DNA of 54,116 nucleotides from Nitrospinaceae bacterium (GTDB lineage Bacteria > Nitrospinota > Nitrospinia > Nitrospinales > VA-1), in the NCBI GenBank assembly GCA_029261595.1, contig JAJDAZ010000044.1:95377-149492 (forward strand), given 5' to 3'. Shown here one piece after another: positions 9,393-18,742 of the stretch. Below the pieces are notes generated by a model that worked only from the letters and a program-made list of their open reading frames with translations, did not search any database and was not told the origin of the DNA. The translations under genes were made by a program, and so were the position numbers. Position 1 is the first letter of the stretch; each line of letters opens with the position of its first letter.

Positions 9393-10154
9393 TCAACGAT
9401 GCTCGGCGGATTCCTGACATTCGATGCATAATGCGGTCAGGGGGAGAATTTGCAGGCGCTTCACACTGATCATTTTTTCGCAATTTTCGCAAACCCCGTA
9501 GGTCTTGTTTTGGATTTTTATCAGCGCATCGTCTATCAGTTTTAATTCCTTCCGGTCGCGGCTGGACAAATGAAATACCATCTCCCTGCCTTCCAGGCTG
9601 GAAGCAAGGTCGATCTCATTACTGAACGTCAGGCCGTCCACATCTCTTTCCATCGCCTGCGACGATTCCAGCATTTTCAATACCTCACCCCGATTTTCCA
9701 GAAGCCGTTCCCGAATCTTACCGACAATAGCGTTTATGCTTTTAGTAGACTTCCTGGGCACTGAAGGTTTTATAACTTCCGGGGTTTCGGTTTCTTTGAC
9801 TGCGGATTTACTTCTGACAGGTTTTTTGGTGGCGGCCTTCTTTTTGGCAACTACTTTCTTTTTCGGGGCCGCTTTTTTAGGGGCAACCTTTTTAACCTTT
9901 TTTGGGGCCGCTTTTTTAGCTTTGACGGCTTTTTTAGCTTTGCCGGCTTTTTTAGCTTTGACGGCTTTTTTTGCTTTGGCCTTTACCTTTACCTTGGTTT
10001 TAGATTTAGCCGGCACTTTTTTGGTCGCAGTTTTTTTAGAGGCCGTTTTCTTATTTACCGATTTCGCTTTTTTAGGAACTGCCGCTTTCTTTTTTTTGGC
10101 CACAGGTTTCTTTGCAACCGCTTTTTTTTGGGCCGTGCTCTTTTTTTTAACCAC
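9393..10154 (-). CDS. TraR/DksA zinc-finger protein with histone H1-like lysine/alanine tail
   Basis: 253 residues, GTG start with AGGAGG nine bases upstream. Residues 1 to about 120 are almost only Lys, Ala, Val, Pro and Thr in KKAVKAKK/KKAAPKK-like repeats, like the tail of bacterial and eukaryotic H1-type proteins. The C-terminal 120 residues form a TraR/DksA-type domain: a helical part (SINAIVGKIRERLLENRGEVLKML onward) and a four-cysteine zinc finger, CENC ... CIEC. DksA-family proteins act in the RNA polymerase secondary channel. The basic tail should bind DNA or RNA nonspecifically, so the protein may be nucleoid-associated. On the opposite strand the tail yields a hydrophobic shadow frame that is not a gene. 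Confidence 0.88.
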   Translation of the reverse strand: MVKKKSTAQKKAVAKKPVAKKKKAAVPKKAKSVNKKTASKKTATKKVPAKSKTKVKVKAKAKKAVKAKKAGKAKKAVKAKKAAPKKVKKVAPKKAAPKKKVVAKKKAATKKPVRSKSAVKETETPEVIKPSVPRKSTKSINAIVGKIRERLLENRGEVLKMLESSQAMERDVDGLTFSNEIDLASSLEGREMVFHLSSRDRKELKLIDDALIKIQNKTYGVCENCEKMISVKRLQILPLTALCIECQESAEHR

Positions 10155-10294
10155 TCCTGAAACCTCCTCTATTTGTCGGATTGGTAGTTGTTGGGAGATA
10201 TTTCAAAACCCAAGGGAAGAGAACCTCAGGTCAATTAGAATGGATCAAAACCGATTTCTTAAAAACTGATTGGTACCGGCTTTTCAACTAACTC

Positions 10295-10313
10295 AATAAC
10301 ACTAAGTGTTATT
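10295..10313. promoter_or_regulatory. Perfect 9-bp inverted repeat, possible operator
   Basis: AATAACACT-A-AGTGTTATT is a perfect dyad about 140 bases upstream of the TraR/DksA-like gene and downstream of the Dabb gene on the same strand. There is no T tract on the minus strand, so an operator is more likely than a terminator. AT-rich surroundings are consistent with a promoter region. The binding protein is unknown. Confidence 0.35.
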
Positions 10314-10420
10314 ATTTAAAATTTAACTGGCAATAGTAGCACTTCAAAAATAATAGTACAAGACCTTATTTCCTGGACTTTGCTTTTTAGAAGCCGCTCG
10401 GGGTGTCTATTTTGGCATAT

Positions 10421-10711
10421 TCAGTTGTCCTCATAATCGACGACCACCGAATGGGAACAAAGTGACTTGATTATTTTGATGACTGGCAGATGGTTCTCGT
10501 GGGTGGCGTAGATTTCGAGACCCTTCCTGTCGTCAAAGTGGGTGGTCAGAACCAGGTCGTAGCTTCTTTCAGAGTCGGCAAAATTGGTTCCTACTTCCAG
10601 AAAGCGGAGGGGGTCAATTTTCCCTCGCATGCCATTTAAGGCATTGAACGCAGTTTTACGGTTTTCCGGGGTATTTTCAGTTAGCTTAAACATGACGATA
10701 TGCTTGACCAT
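10421..10711 (-). CDS. Dabb-domain (stress-responsive alpha/beta-barrel) protein
   Basis: 96 residues matching the small Dabb fold: MVKHIVMFKLTENTPE at the start, a central helix around FNALNGMRGKIDPL, LEVGTNFADSERSYDLVL, then a helix with YATHENHLPVIKII and the closing strand SVVVDYED. Members are dimeric ferredoxin-like barrels; a few are enzymes and many are uncharacterised. Start ATG is preceded by GGAG. It stands upstream of the TraR/DksA-like gene on the same strand, separated by about 265 bases. Confidence 0.88.
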   Translation of the reverse strand: MVKHIVMFKLTENTPENRKTAFNALNGMRGKIDPLRFLEVGTNFADSERSYDLVLTTHFDDRKGLEIYATHENHLPVIKIIKSLCSHSVVVDYEDN

Positions 10712-10943
10712 GGTTTTCTCCAGATTGAGGATTTTTCAGCGGGAAAGCATAACACCTGATAAGCAAAATTTCCATCCCCCATAGCCTGGGCAATTTAGAG
10801 GAGGGGCACCTTCAACCGGGGGAAAAAGCGGCGCGTGCACTTAATGGGGTTTATCGATTCGGTTATGGCCATTTAAGGAATATGCTATATTTGTCCTATT
10901 GAGCCAAAAGTCAATTTTTTGAACAAATTATCGGGAACCTGTT

Positions 10944-11666
10944 ATGTCATGGTTGTTGGGCGCTGGAATGGGGTTTTTAAGGGGAGGGCCATTGGGAGCC
11001 ATTGTCGGTGGAACCATCCAGCATTTTTTTTCCAAAAAAGTATTAAAAAAAATCAATCATAGTTTTCCGGGAGTCGTGGACCACGGAATTTTTGTGACTT
11101 GCCTGGTGGTGGTTTTGACCAAAATCGCCATGGCCAAGGGACCCATGCTTCCGAGTCAGGTTCTTATCCTGCATAAGTTTTTTAAGAAGAACCTGAATTA
11201 TGATTCGGAGGAACTGAAATTCATCGACCGGGCCATTTCGGAAACCCAGAGGTTGAATCCTGACATCGCCCCATTTGTCGAGCAATATAAAAAGGCATCG
11301 CAGAACCATTACAATTTGCTTCTATTGGCGCTGGCTTATCAGATCGCCTTGACAAAGGATTCCCTGGCCAAAGAAACCGAGCATCTCATAAACCAGCTGG
11401 CCGAAAACCTAGGGGTTACCTACCAGGAGCATGACCGGATCCGGCAGAAGTACGCTTTAGGAAACACAAAAAATCCTTATACCATTCTTGGGCTGGATTA
11501 TTCCGCCAGCCCCGAAGAAATTAAAAAAGCCTATCGGGAGAAGGCGGGTCAATATCATCCCGACAGGGTTGCCCATCTAGGCGATGACGAAACGGAGGAC
11601 GCGCACGTCCAGTTTCTTGAAATTAGGGAAGCATATGAAACGATCGAAAAAAAACTCAATCTTTAG
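10944..11666 (+). CDS. DjlA-like protein: TerB-like domain plus C-terminal J domain
   Basis: 240 residues. The N-terminus has a glycine-rich hydrophobic segment (GAGMGFLRGGPLGAIVGGTI). A helical TerB-like domain follows at about 45-150. The C-terminal J domain (about 174-238) starts NPYTILGLDYSASPEEIKKAYREKA and contains the essential HPD motif in YHPDRVAHLG. The order matches DjlA-type DnaK cochaperones, which stimulate DnaK ATPase activity at the membrane. No dnaK or grpE is nearby. Confidence 0.87.
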   Translation: MSWLLGAGMGFLRGGPLGAIVGGTIQHFFSKKVLKKINHSFPGVVDHGIFVTCLVVVLTKIAMAKGPMLPSQVLILHKFFKKNLNYDSEELKFIDRAISETQRLNPDIAPFVEQYKKASQNHYNLLLLALAYQIALTKDSLAKETEHLINQLAENLGVTYQEHDRIRQKYALGNTKNPYTILGLDYSASPEEIKKAYREKAGQYHPDRVAHLGDDETEDAHVQFLEIREAYETIEKKLNL

Positions 11667-11703
11667 TTATGGAGGGAAAGGTTGATCCACGGATACAATA
11701 AAG

Positions 11704-12282
11704 TCACGCCAGCCGCCATCGCCTATATTTCACCATCAGAACAAATAAGATGCAGGTTACGGTTATCACTGCCGGGAACAATACCGTCGTCAGGGAATAG
11801 TTTTCCAAAGCCGAAATGGCGACAAGGTTTCGTATCGCCATTATCATAAAATACAAAAGCTGTTCCTCAAAAGGGCGGAAATAGGCTTTCTTGAAGGTTA
11901 AGCTAAACCCCACCGCATCAACGCCTGTCAATATGACGACGGCCCATAGGGGATGCGAGGTCACGTACCAAAGGGGTAAGGAGGACATGGCCAAAACAAA
12001 GAACAGCCAATCGATTCGGGTGATCGTGCTGTCTGACTTTTTAGTGTAGGCCAAAAACGCTATATATATGTTGATGATACCGGAAAAACCTATCGGCCAG
12101 GCGCCTGCCCCGCCTTTGTCTGCCAGTTGCGCCAGGAAAACAATAGATGTTGTGACACTCCATATCACCCAGGAAAAAACATGGGGTTTGGTTTTTCCCT
12201 GCAAGATGGAAACTATGTAGGGGAAATAGGCCATTACCGTTAGTGCAATTCCAAGGGCGCTAAGCAGTTCTTTATACGTCAC
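11704..12282 (-). CDS. Multi-pass membrane protein, unknown function
   Basis: 192 residues with six or seven hydrophobic segments (about 7-25, 38-55, 62-78, 92-108, 112-128, 142-160, 165-185). The start is GTG. The P-Y-I-V-S-I-L pattern with GKTKPHVFSWVIWS recalls PQ-loop-type transporters, but I cannot assign the family firmly. The 3' end is 38 bases from the convergent J-domain gene. It is followed upstream on the same strand by the CorC-like pair, though an 80-base gap leaves cotranscription uncertain. Confidence 0.6.
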   Translation of the reverse strand: MTYKELLSALGIALTVMAYFPYIVSILQGKTKPHVFSWVIWSVTTSIVFLAQLADKGGAGAWPIGFSGIINIYIAFLAYTKKSDSTITRIDWLFFVLAMSSLPLWYVTSHPLWAVVILTGVDAVGFSLTFKKAYFRPFEEQLLYFMIMAIRNLVAISALENYSLTTVLFPAVITVTCILFVLMVKYRRWRLA

Positions 12283-12365
12283 AACAAACTCTTAATCGGT
12301 GGCAGGATTTTCGAAAAATTGGTTTCTAAACTGTAGGTCGGTATTTTTCGGGGTAAAATTAATTT

Positions 12366-13610
12366 TCAGGAGGAAAGTTTTCTGACGATGACGGTTTGAA
12401 TTTTCCGCTTGCTGGTTTCTTTTATGGTGAGCCGGTAACCGTTGACCACCAACTGTTCCCCTGAATGAGGAATTTTTTCCAAATGGTGGATGACCAACCC
12501 CGCTAAAGTTTCATAGTCCCCGGTAGGCAGTTTCAGGTTCAGGTCGTCATTGATGACATTGACTTCCATATCCGCTTCAATCAGGTAGCCGCCATCGGCA
12601 TAATGCTCATAGCCTTTTTCGGGCTTGTCGTACTCGTCTTCGATTTCGCCCACGATTTCTTCCAGCAGATCCTCGATCGTCACGATGCCGGTGCAGCCGC
12701 CGTGTTCGTCCACCACGATGGCCATGTGCAACCCTCTTTGCTGAAGCTCCCTGAGTAAGTCGTCGATTTTTTTATTGGGGGGGACATAGTAGGCCGGGCG
12801 CACGAGATCCGTGATGGGCGCTTCCACATCTACCGGTTGATTGATCAGGTCAAAGGTATTCAAAATTCCGATCAGGTTGTACATCCTTTCATGGAAGACC
12901 GGGAGCCTTGAAAGACCGGATTCATTGGCGATATCCAATGTTTCCTTAAGGTTGGCGGTGTCGTTGATGGCGGTGATATGAATGAGCGGAACCATGCACT
13001 GTTCCACATTGATTTCCCCAAAATTAAAAATTTTGTGGATCATTTTTCGCTCCGCCACGTCCAGCTCCACCGCCTGCGAGTCCAGGCTCAGCACCTGCCT
13101 GATTTGGTCGCGGCTGAGAGTTGAGCCGGTGTTTTCCCCTTTTCCCAGTACCTTGTTGGTGAAGTAGGAAGAAGTGTGAGTGAAAAATCCGATGATCGGA
13201 GAGAACACCTTGCAGAACAGATTGAGCGGCTTGACCATGACCAGCATGATGGCGTTGGGCTGATTCTGAAAAATCATTTTGGGAACGATTTCACCGCAGA
13301 ATAAAACCAACGGAAACAGGATGACCATCGCCAGCCATTCCCCGGTATGACCCAGTTGAGAAACCATGAAAGCGGTAAAAACCGCTGAACTGGTCACCAT
13401 GGCCAGGTTGGTTCCGAGAGAAGTCGTGGCAAACAGCTTTTCCGGCGTTTGCAGTAGGTCTAGCACGGTCTGGGCGGACGAGTTGCCTTCTTCCGCCTTT
13501 TGTTTCATTTTGATTTTGTTGATGGCGATCATGGCGATTTCGGACCCGGAGAAAAAGGCCTCCGTCAGAATGCCGGCACATACAAAAATCAATGTCGTGG
13601 TGAAATCCAT
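12366..13610 (-). CDS. CNNM/CorC-HlyC family protein (DUF21-CBS-CorC), second of a pair
   Basis: 414 residues. The DUF21 membrane domain covers about 1-180 (three or four spans, with [16 protein letters not shown] in the first). A CBS pair follows at about 195-320 ([20 protein letters not shown], then [29 protein letters not shown]). The CorC_HlyC domain ends the protein ([18 protein letters not shown] to IQTVIVRKL). Relatives are linked to Mg/Co efflux or Mg transport; the old name hemolysin is usually misleading. Its ATG overlaps the stop of the next gene by one base (TGATG), so the two are translationally coupled. Confidence 0.92.
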   Translation of the reverse strand: MDFTTTLIFVCAGILTEAFFSGSEIAMIAINKIKMKQKAEEGNSSAQTVLDLLQTPEKLFATTSLGTNLAMVTSSAVFTAFMVSQLGHTGEWLAMVILFPLVLFCGEIVPKMIFQNQPNAIMLVMVKPLNLFCKVFSPIIGFFTHTSSYFTNKVLGKGENTGSTLSRDQIRQVLSLDSQAVELDVAERKMIHKIFNFGEINVEQCMVPLIHITAINDTANLKETLDIANESGLSRLPVFHERMYNLIGILNTFDLINQPVDVEAPITDLVRPAYYVPPNKKIDDLLRELQQRGLHMAIVVDEHGGCTGIVTIEDLLEEIVGEIEDEYDKPEKGYEHYADGGYLIEADMEVNVINDDLNLKLPTGDYETLAGLVIHHLEKIPHSGEQLVVNGYRLTIKETSKRKIQTVIVRKLSS

Positions 13611-14917
13611 CAGGCGGTGGCCTCCCCCTTATCTTTTCCATTTTCCTGAACCGGTGCGAGTGGTTGAAGAAGAGTGAGGTGGAGCCGCAAGATCCGGGGG
13701 CCTTTCATTTTTTCCACGCGGAACTTGAATTTTTCGTATGTCGTGGCCTCCCCGGACCGGGGAACCCGGCCAAACAATCCAAACACCAGGCCTCCAAGCG
13801 TATTGTATTGGTCCACCGGAAGATCGCTTTTGAAATATTCATTGAAATCCAGGAGGCTGTAAACGCCGTCCAGTTTAAAATTGTTTTTATTGATCTCGAT
13901 GATGGGGGTCTGATCCAACCGCATTTCACTGTCGATTTCACCCACCAGTTCTTCCAGGATATCCTCCAGAGTCACAAGCCCCGCGAGGCTCCCGTATTCG
14001 TCCAGAACAATTGCCATGTGGCGTTTCTGCTTTTTAAAATCCGCCAGCATTTCCTTGATCTTTTTTGATTCGGGAACGAACAGGGGAGGGTGGATCATGC
14101 TTTTGATGTTGATGCTTTCTTTGGGCAGGTGCTTGATCTGGTTCAGGCGCTTGGTCAATAAAACGCCGATGATGTTTTCCTGCGCCTCGTCGTAAACCGG
14201 GACCCGCGAATAAAAATTTTCCACGATCTTGGGAACGATCTCATCGAGATTGTCCTGAACGCCGACCGTGACCATGTCAATTTTAGGAGTCATGATAGCG
14301 TCGATGGTGGTGTCGCTGAATTTGATGATGTTATGAATCATCTCCTTTTCTTCAGGATCGATTTCGCCTTCACCCACACCCATTTGCACCATGGTGCGAA
14401 ACTCTTCGTCGGTGATGGCGGGTTCTTTTCGGGAGAGGGCGCTGATCCCGAATTTGCTGATAAAATTTTCCGCCAGCCGCGTTAAAAATTGCTGGGGTGG
14501 ATGAACAATATTGTAGAACCATTTCAGGGGATAGGCCGCGATCAGGCTATAGGATTGCGCCAGCTTCAGGGACATGCTCTTGGGTATGATTTCCCCAAAG
14601 ATCAAAAGCAGGAAGGTGGACACCCCGATCGCGATTCCAACGCCAATATTGCCAAACAGGGTGATGGCGATGGAAGTGATGATGACGGATATGGCAATGT
14701 TGACCAGTTCATTGCCGATATAGATCGTGATGAGAAGTTCACGCGGTCTTTCAAGGAGAGAATGAACCAGCAAGCCGGACCGGCCCTTTTTTTCCTTCAT
14801 CTCTGTCAACTGGAGAGGATTCAGGGAAAAAAATGCGGCTTCGCAAGCGGAGAAAAACGCCGAAAAAAATAAGAGGATGAGCAGAAAAAAGGATCTGGGT
14901 ATTATTGAGTCGTCCAA
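13610..14917 (-). CDS. CNNM/CorC-HlyC family protein (DUF21-CBS-CorC), first of a pair
   Basis: 435 residues with the same layout as its downstream partner: DUF21 (SAFFSACEAAFFSLNPLQL and later spans, 1 to about 190), CBS pair (MTPKIDMVTVGVQDNLDEIV, HMAIVLDEYGSLAGLVTLEDILEELVGEI) and CorC_HlyC (NFKLDGVYSLLDFNEYF to LRLHLTLLQ). The start is TTG with GGGGAG upstream. Two paralogues in one coupled operon suggest a heteromeric transporter, or a recent duplication; the two sequences differ clearly, so the duplication is not recent. The substrate is likely a divalent cation, by family. Confidence 0.91.
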   Translation of the reverse strand: MDDSIIPRSFFLLILLFFSAFFSACEAAFFSLNPLQLTEMKEKKGRSGLLVHSLLERPRELLITIYIGNELVNIAISVIITSIAITLFGNIGVGIAIGVSTFLLLIFGEIIPKSMSLKLAQSYSLIAAYPLKWFYNIVHPPQQFLTRLAENFISKFGISALSRKEPAITDEEFRTMVQMGVGEGEIDPEEKEMIHNIIKFSDTTIDAIMTPKIDMVTVGVQDNLDEIVPKIVENFYSRVPVYDEAQENIIGVLLTKRLNQIKHLPKESINIKSMIHPPLFVPESKKIKEMLADFKKQKRHMAIVLDEYGSLAGLVTLEDILEELVGEIDSEMRLDQTPIIEINKNNFKLDGVYSLLDFNEYFKSDLPVDQYNTLGGLVFGLFGRVPRSGEATTYEKFKFRVEKMKGPRILRLHLTLLQPLAPVQENGKDKGEATA

Positions 14918-15023
14918 AGTTTCTAGTCAACTCCCCAAAAAACCAGCGCATGTGAATGTTGTTTCATGGTGTAGTCAGAAAGACCCGAGGTTCGTTTCCG
15001 TTTAGGGGTGAATGGGAAAGGAA

Positions 15024-16070
15024 TCATTTCTTTTCAGGTTTTTTACCAGACTTAAAATGATCGAACCCCGAAAGCTTTTTGAGAGGTATGGATTTCCCAT
15101 CGATTGTTAACAGAATCACCTTTTGCGGGTGCGCTGTTACTTCTCCAATCTGAGTCACAGGCGTTTTGGTATTTTTAAACCGACTGGTTATTTTTCTAAC
15201 ATCTTCGGACTTTAAAGTAAACAGCAATTCGTAATCCTCACCTCCGGCCATTATGTAGTCCATAATTTCAAGCTTGTTGAGGGATGTCAAGCGTTCCAGT
15301 TCCGGGGACCTGGGAAGCCATTCTTCCCTTAAAACAGCACCCACCTTTCCTGCTTTGCAGATATGCAGTAAATCCTGCGCCAGGCCGTCGCTGATGTCAA
15401 TCATCGAGGTGATTCCTGCTTTGGAGTTCATCAGTTGTCGGGATTCCTTAAGGCGCGGCACGGGGTCGAGGTGGGCCTGGATCATCTTTTTCTGGAGTTT
15501 TTTGTCGCCCTTCCACTGTTTACGGGGAGATGAGAGTAGTTTCAACCCCAGGGCGGATTCACCGGGGGTTCCCGTCACGAATATTTTATCACCGGGACGG
15601 GCTCCCGATCGAGTCACCAATTGGCTTTTGGCGGTTTCTCCAAAAATGGTGATGCTAATGAATAAATGACTGGGCGAGGCGGTGGTGTCCCCGCCGGCAA
15701 TTTCGATTTTGTGTTCCTGGCAAATCGCATTGATTCCCCGGTACAGCCCATCGAGAAATTTGACGGGCAGAGTTTTCGGAATTCCCAATGTGACGAGGGC
15801 CAGGTGAGGCGTCCCACCCATCGCGGCGATATCGCTGATATTGACCGCCAGGGCTTTGCGGCCCAGCAGTTCAGGAGAAGTGGTTGGGAGTCTGAAGTGA
15901 ACGTTTTCGATCAGGGCATCGGTGGAAATGAGCTGGTACACTCCCGCGGGTCCCGAATAGACCGCACAATCGTCCCCAATGCCAATTTTCATTCGTGGCG
16001 AGCGAAACTTGAGAAGGGAACGAAACCTGTCTATCAAGTCGAACTCTCCGGGTTTTTTCAAGTCGGCCAC
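15024..16070 (-). CDS. thiL: Thiamine-monophosphate kinase ThiL
   Basis: 348 residues with a GTG start and AGGAGG upstream. Family features: EFDLIDRFRSLL at the N-terminus, IGDDCAVY (ATP/Mg site), STDALIENVHF, GRKALAVNISDIAAMGGTP, GGDTTASPS, FVTGTPGESALGL, SMIDISDGLAQDLLHI and GGEDYELLFTL. ThiL phosphorylates thiamine monophosphate to the active cofactor thiamine pyrophosphate. It stands alone on the minus strand; no other thiamine gene and no TPP riboswitch is visible nearby. A Lys-rich C-terminal tail ends the protein. Confidence 0.95.
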   Translation of the reverse strand: MADLKKPGEFDLIDRFRSLLKFRSPRMKIGIGDDCAVYSGPAGVYQLISTDALIENVHFRLPTTSPELLGRKALAVNISDIAAMGGTPHLALVTLGIPKTLPVKFLDGLYRGINAICQEHKIEIAGGDTTASPSHLFISITIFGETAKSQLVTRSGARPGDKIFVTGTPGESALGLKLLSSPRKQWKGDKKLQKKMIQAHLDPVPRLKESRQLMNSKAGITSMIDISDGLAQDLLHICKAGKVGAVLREEWLPRSPELERLTSLNKLEIMDYIMAGGEDYELLFTLKSEDVRKITSRFKNTKTPVTQIGEVTAHPQKVILLTIDGKSIPLKKLSGFDHFKSGKKPEKK

Positions 16071-16210
16071 GCGGTGTTGTTTTCCTCCTGAAAAATGGGC
16101 GGGCTCACAGCCCGGTAAAAACTACTCGCCATGCCCTGGATTGTATAACGAATGAATCGGACCGCAAACAAATCTATTGGTTTGAGAGAAGTTCAACCTT
16201 TGAGGAAAGA

Positions 16211-17860
16211 TCATTGTTTGTATCTTTGGATCAGGGATTGAGAATATTTCTTAGCCTGATCCGATTTCTTGGTTTGATACTTGTTTTGAAAAAGAGTTTC
16301 CGCTCTTCTGGCATGAAAGACCGCATTGCCCCCATCCCGTACTTTGTCATACAGGACCGCAAGGCTTAAGTGGGCCTGGGCATATTCCGGATTGATTCGC
16401 GTCACCTCTTTAAATTCATGGATGGCGTTCTTGTTTTTCCTCAGATTCAAATATACCAGTCCAAGGTTGAAATGAGCCATGTAGTTGTCCGGTTTGATTT
16501 TCAACGCTTCTTTAAAATGCGATATGGCCAGTTTGTGGTTTTGGGTTTTTTCAAAAATCAGTCCCAGACTGTTGTGGGCCTCAAAACTTTTCGGGTTGAG
16601 TTTCAACAGATTCTGAAACGGGTCAATGGCTTCCTGATGCTTTTCTAGCAACAGATAGGCCTGGCCCAGGGTGAAGTAGGGTTCCGGGGCCTCCGGTTGG
16701 GTTTTGATCAGGGTCTTTAACGTATTCAGAGCTTGTGGGTACTGTTTTTTCTCCCAATAGGAGTTGTGCAGGAGAAAATAAGCTTCTTTGCCGGCCCGCT
16801 TCTGTTCGACCACCTTTGAAAGGTTTTTTATGGCCAGGTCGTGCTTTCCGGACTCGGCATACAGTTTCCCCAATCTGAAACCTGTGTCTTTATAGTTTGG
16901 AAAAATTTTAGCGGTTCTTTCAAACGATTTAATGGCAGGGTCAATTTTTTTCGATTTCAATTGGGTCAAAGCCAGACGATAGGTAAACCTGGGGTTTTTC
17001 GGATCGCTTAGGATGGCGTTTTTAAAGTGTTTGGTGCTTTTACCGTATTTTTTTTGCTTTTCGTACAGGTCGCCCAGATTGAAATGCACACTGGTGAATT
17101 CGGGATTTAATTTGAGCGTCTCCAAAAATTGCTTAATAGCGTCATTATTTTTCCTGGTTTCCTGATATTCCATTCCCAGCCGGTAATGCGCCTGCCAGTG
17201 ATCAGAATCCAGTTCGAGAGCTTTCTTAAATTCCGGAATCGCCTGTTTGTGGTGCTTCAGTTTCTGGAGCGCCAACCCATAACTGTAATGGAATTCGGGT
17301 TCTTCAGGATGGAGTTTGACGGACTTTTTCAGAGCGGGCAGGGCTTTCTGGTATTTTTGCGAATAGAAATGTTCCATACCGAGGTTGTAATTTAATTTTG
17401 CTTCCAGGATTTTTTCGGCCTTCATGGAGGTAATTTTTTTAGCGGCTTCCTCTTTGGCTTCCTCAACCTCTTTGGACTCAATTTTCAGATCATCCGCCTT
17501 CTCTTCCGGCTCTATGGAAGCCACCTCGATCGCTTCTTCGACCGGTTGCTCCATCACGACAGGTTCTTGAACGGATGGCTTTTGGACGACGGCGAGTTGC
17601 TCTTTGGCCGGCGCCTCTGCTCCAGGTTGCTCCTCGTCGGGATTTTTGATTCCGGCCTGGACCCAGCCCTCAATCTGCCTCCAATATGAGAGAAGTTTCT
17701 CGGATTTATCCTGATTGCCGGCCTGCTGAACCTCCTCTTCAGAAGAATCGTTTGCGGAACCCACATCCCATTTCGGGAGCCATTCCATGTTTTTAGGCAT
17801 TTCGGCGCAACCAGAGGTCAGAAGTAACAGGGCAACAAATACAGGTAGCGTTTTTTTCAT
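16211..17860 (-). CDS. TPR-repeat lipoprotein
   Basis: 549 residues. A lipobox is visible at the N-terminus (VALLLLTSGC, with the Cys at residue 18), so the mature protein is a lipid-anchored envelope protein. Residues about 40-150 are acidic and low-complexity (Glu, Ala, Val, Pro) and likely a flexible spacer. From about residue 150 there are at least ten 34-residue TPR units, for example MEHFYSQKYQKALPALKKSV, then FHYSYGLALQKLKHHKQAIP and so on to the C-terminus. Similar TPR lipoproteins serve as assembly scaffolds. The partner is unknown. Confidence 0.88.
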   Translation of the reverse strand: MKKTLPVFVALLLLTSGCAEMPKNMEWLPKWDVGSANDSSEEEVQQAGNQDKSEKLLSYWRQIEGWVQAGIKNPDEEQPGAEAPAKEQLAVVQKPSVQEPVVMEQPVEEAIEVASIEPEEKADDLKIESKEVEEAKEEAAKKITSMKAEKILEAKLNYNLGMEHFYSQKYQKALPALKKSVKLHPEEPEFHYSYGLALQKLKHHKQAIPEFKKALELDSDHWQAHYRLGMEYQETRKNNDAIKQFLETLKLNPEFTSVHFNLGDLYEKQKKYGKSTKHFKNAILSDPKNPRFTYRLALTQLKSKKIDPAIKSFERTAKIFPNYKDTGFRLGKLYAESGKHDLAIKNLSKVVEQKRAGKEAYFLLHNSYWEKKQYPQALNTLKTLIKTQPEAPEPYFTLGQAYLLLEKHQEAIDPFQNLLKLNPKSFEAHNSLGLIFEKTQNHKLAISHFKEALKIKPDNYMAHFNLGLVYLNLRKNKNAIHEFKEVTRINPEYAQAHLSLAVLYDKVRDGGNAVFHARRAETLFQNKYQTKKSDQAKKYSQSLIQRYKQ

Positions 17861-18172
17861 ATTTTTATCTCATTTTCCTAAAATTGATGAGGAATTTTAA
17901 GGTTTCATTAGAAAACCGCACGTTCTTTCCATATTATTAGCATTCCTCGTGCCAAATTTTAAGTAATTGAAATATATTGTTTTATGGGGCTTTGTGTGGA
18001 TGGGTAACAATGGAGTTTGTCAAAATTTACACTTATTTCAAGTAGACTGACATTAATTGTAAGTTAACCCAGGAATAGAGCAAGGTGATTTCCGGGGATT
18101 TTGTAGAAATTTTTCCGAATTGGCGGGTAGGGGTGGATGAGAATGCTGTGAAAATGGTTGAATTTTCCCGTG
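17861..18172. other. Intergenic region, nothing identified
   Basis: 312 bases between two minus-strand genes. AT-rich on the left (probably the promoter of the TPR lipoprotein) and featureless elsewhere. No tRNA, strong hairpin or credible gene is seen. Confidence 0.5.
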
Positions 18173-18697
18173 TTATCCGAGGAGGGTGTCGATCGGGATC
18201 AGCTGGGTTTGCATTTGTTTTTCCCTGGTCAGGATATCCAAGGCCTGGTAAAGGGGATCGAGGCCGTCTGAGGCGACTCCTTCCAGATGAATAAAATAAG
18301 TGGTGGTATTTTTTTCGACCCCGATATTGGAGTCTAAGTTGAGTATGTTGAGACCTGCGCCGGACAGGGATGCGGTGACTTCCTCCATGATGCCCGGACG
18401 ATCGGAACAATACACGCTGATACGGACATTGGGCTCGATCAGAAAATGCTGTCCTCCTTCAACCGGGTCCACGTGGTTGTTAAGGCCCAGGGCATTGGCG
18501 ACAGGAGTCACCATTTTTTTCAGTTCCTCGTGGGTGCCACCGTACTGAACCATCAGCATGATAGTGAAGTTCCCTCCCAGCCGGGCCATAGATGATTCCC
18601 CAAGATTGCACCCGCCCTGGCAAAGAGCCGTGCTCAATCGAGCCACGATTCCGGGCTGGTCTTTGCCTACCAGCGTGAGCATATACCATTTATCCAC
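18173..18697 (-). CDS. GcvR-like protein with two ACT domains
   Basis: About 175 residues from a GTG start; an upstream in-frame ATG at 18742 would add 15 residues (MACRRLLHLKRESF), but the ACT domain begins directly after the GTG (KWYMLTLVGKDQPGIVARLS). The first ACT spans about 3-75 and the second, with NVRISVYCSDRPGIMEEVTASL, about 95-170. The tandem ACT arrangement matches GcvR, a regulator of the glycine cleavage operon, and related amino-acid sensors. No glycine cleavage genes lie nearby, so the target is open. Confidence 0.78.
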   Translation of the reverse strand: MDKWYMLTLVGKDQPGIVARLSTALCQGGCNLGESSMARLGGNFTIMLMVQYGGTHEELKKMVTPVANALGLNNHVDPVEGGQHFLIEPNVRISVYCSDRPGIMEEVTASLSGAGLNILNLDSNIGVEKNTTTYFIHLEGVASDGLDPLYQALDILTREKQMQTQLIPIDTLLG

Positions 18698-18742
18698 AGC
18701 GAAACTTTCTCTTTTCAGGTGAAGGAGGCGCCTGCATGCCAA

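Noticed and set aside
9736..10269. Plus-strand 177-codon frame with a strongly hydrophobic translation over the TraR/DksA-like gene
   Set aside because: It is the shadow of the Lys/Ala-rich tail on the other strand (AAA and GCC codons read as Phe, Leu and Ala). No Shine-Dalgarno or family match supports it.
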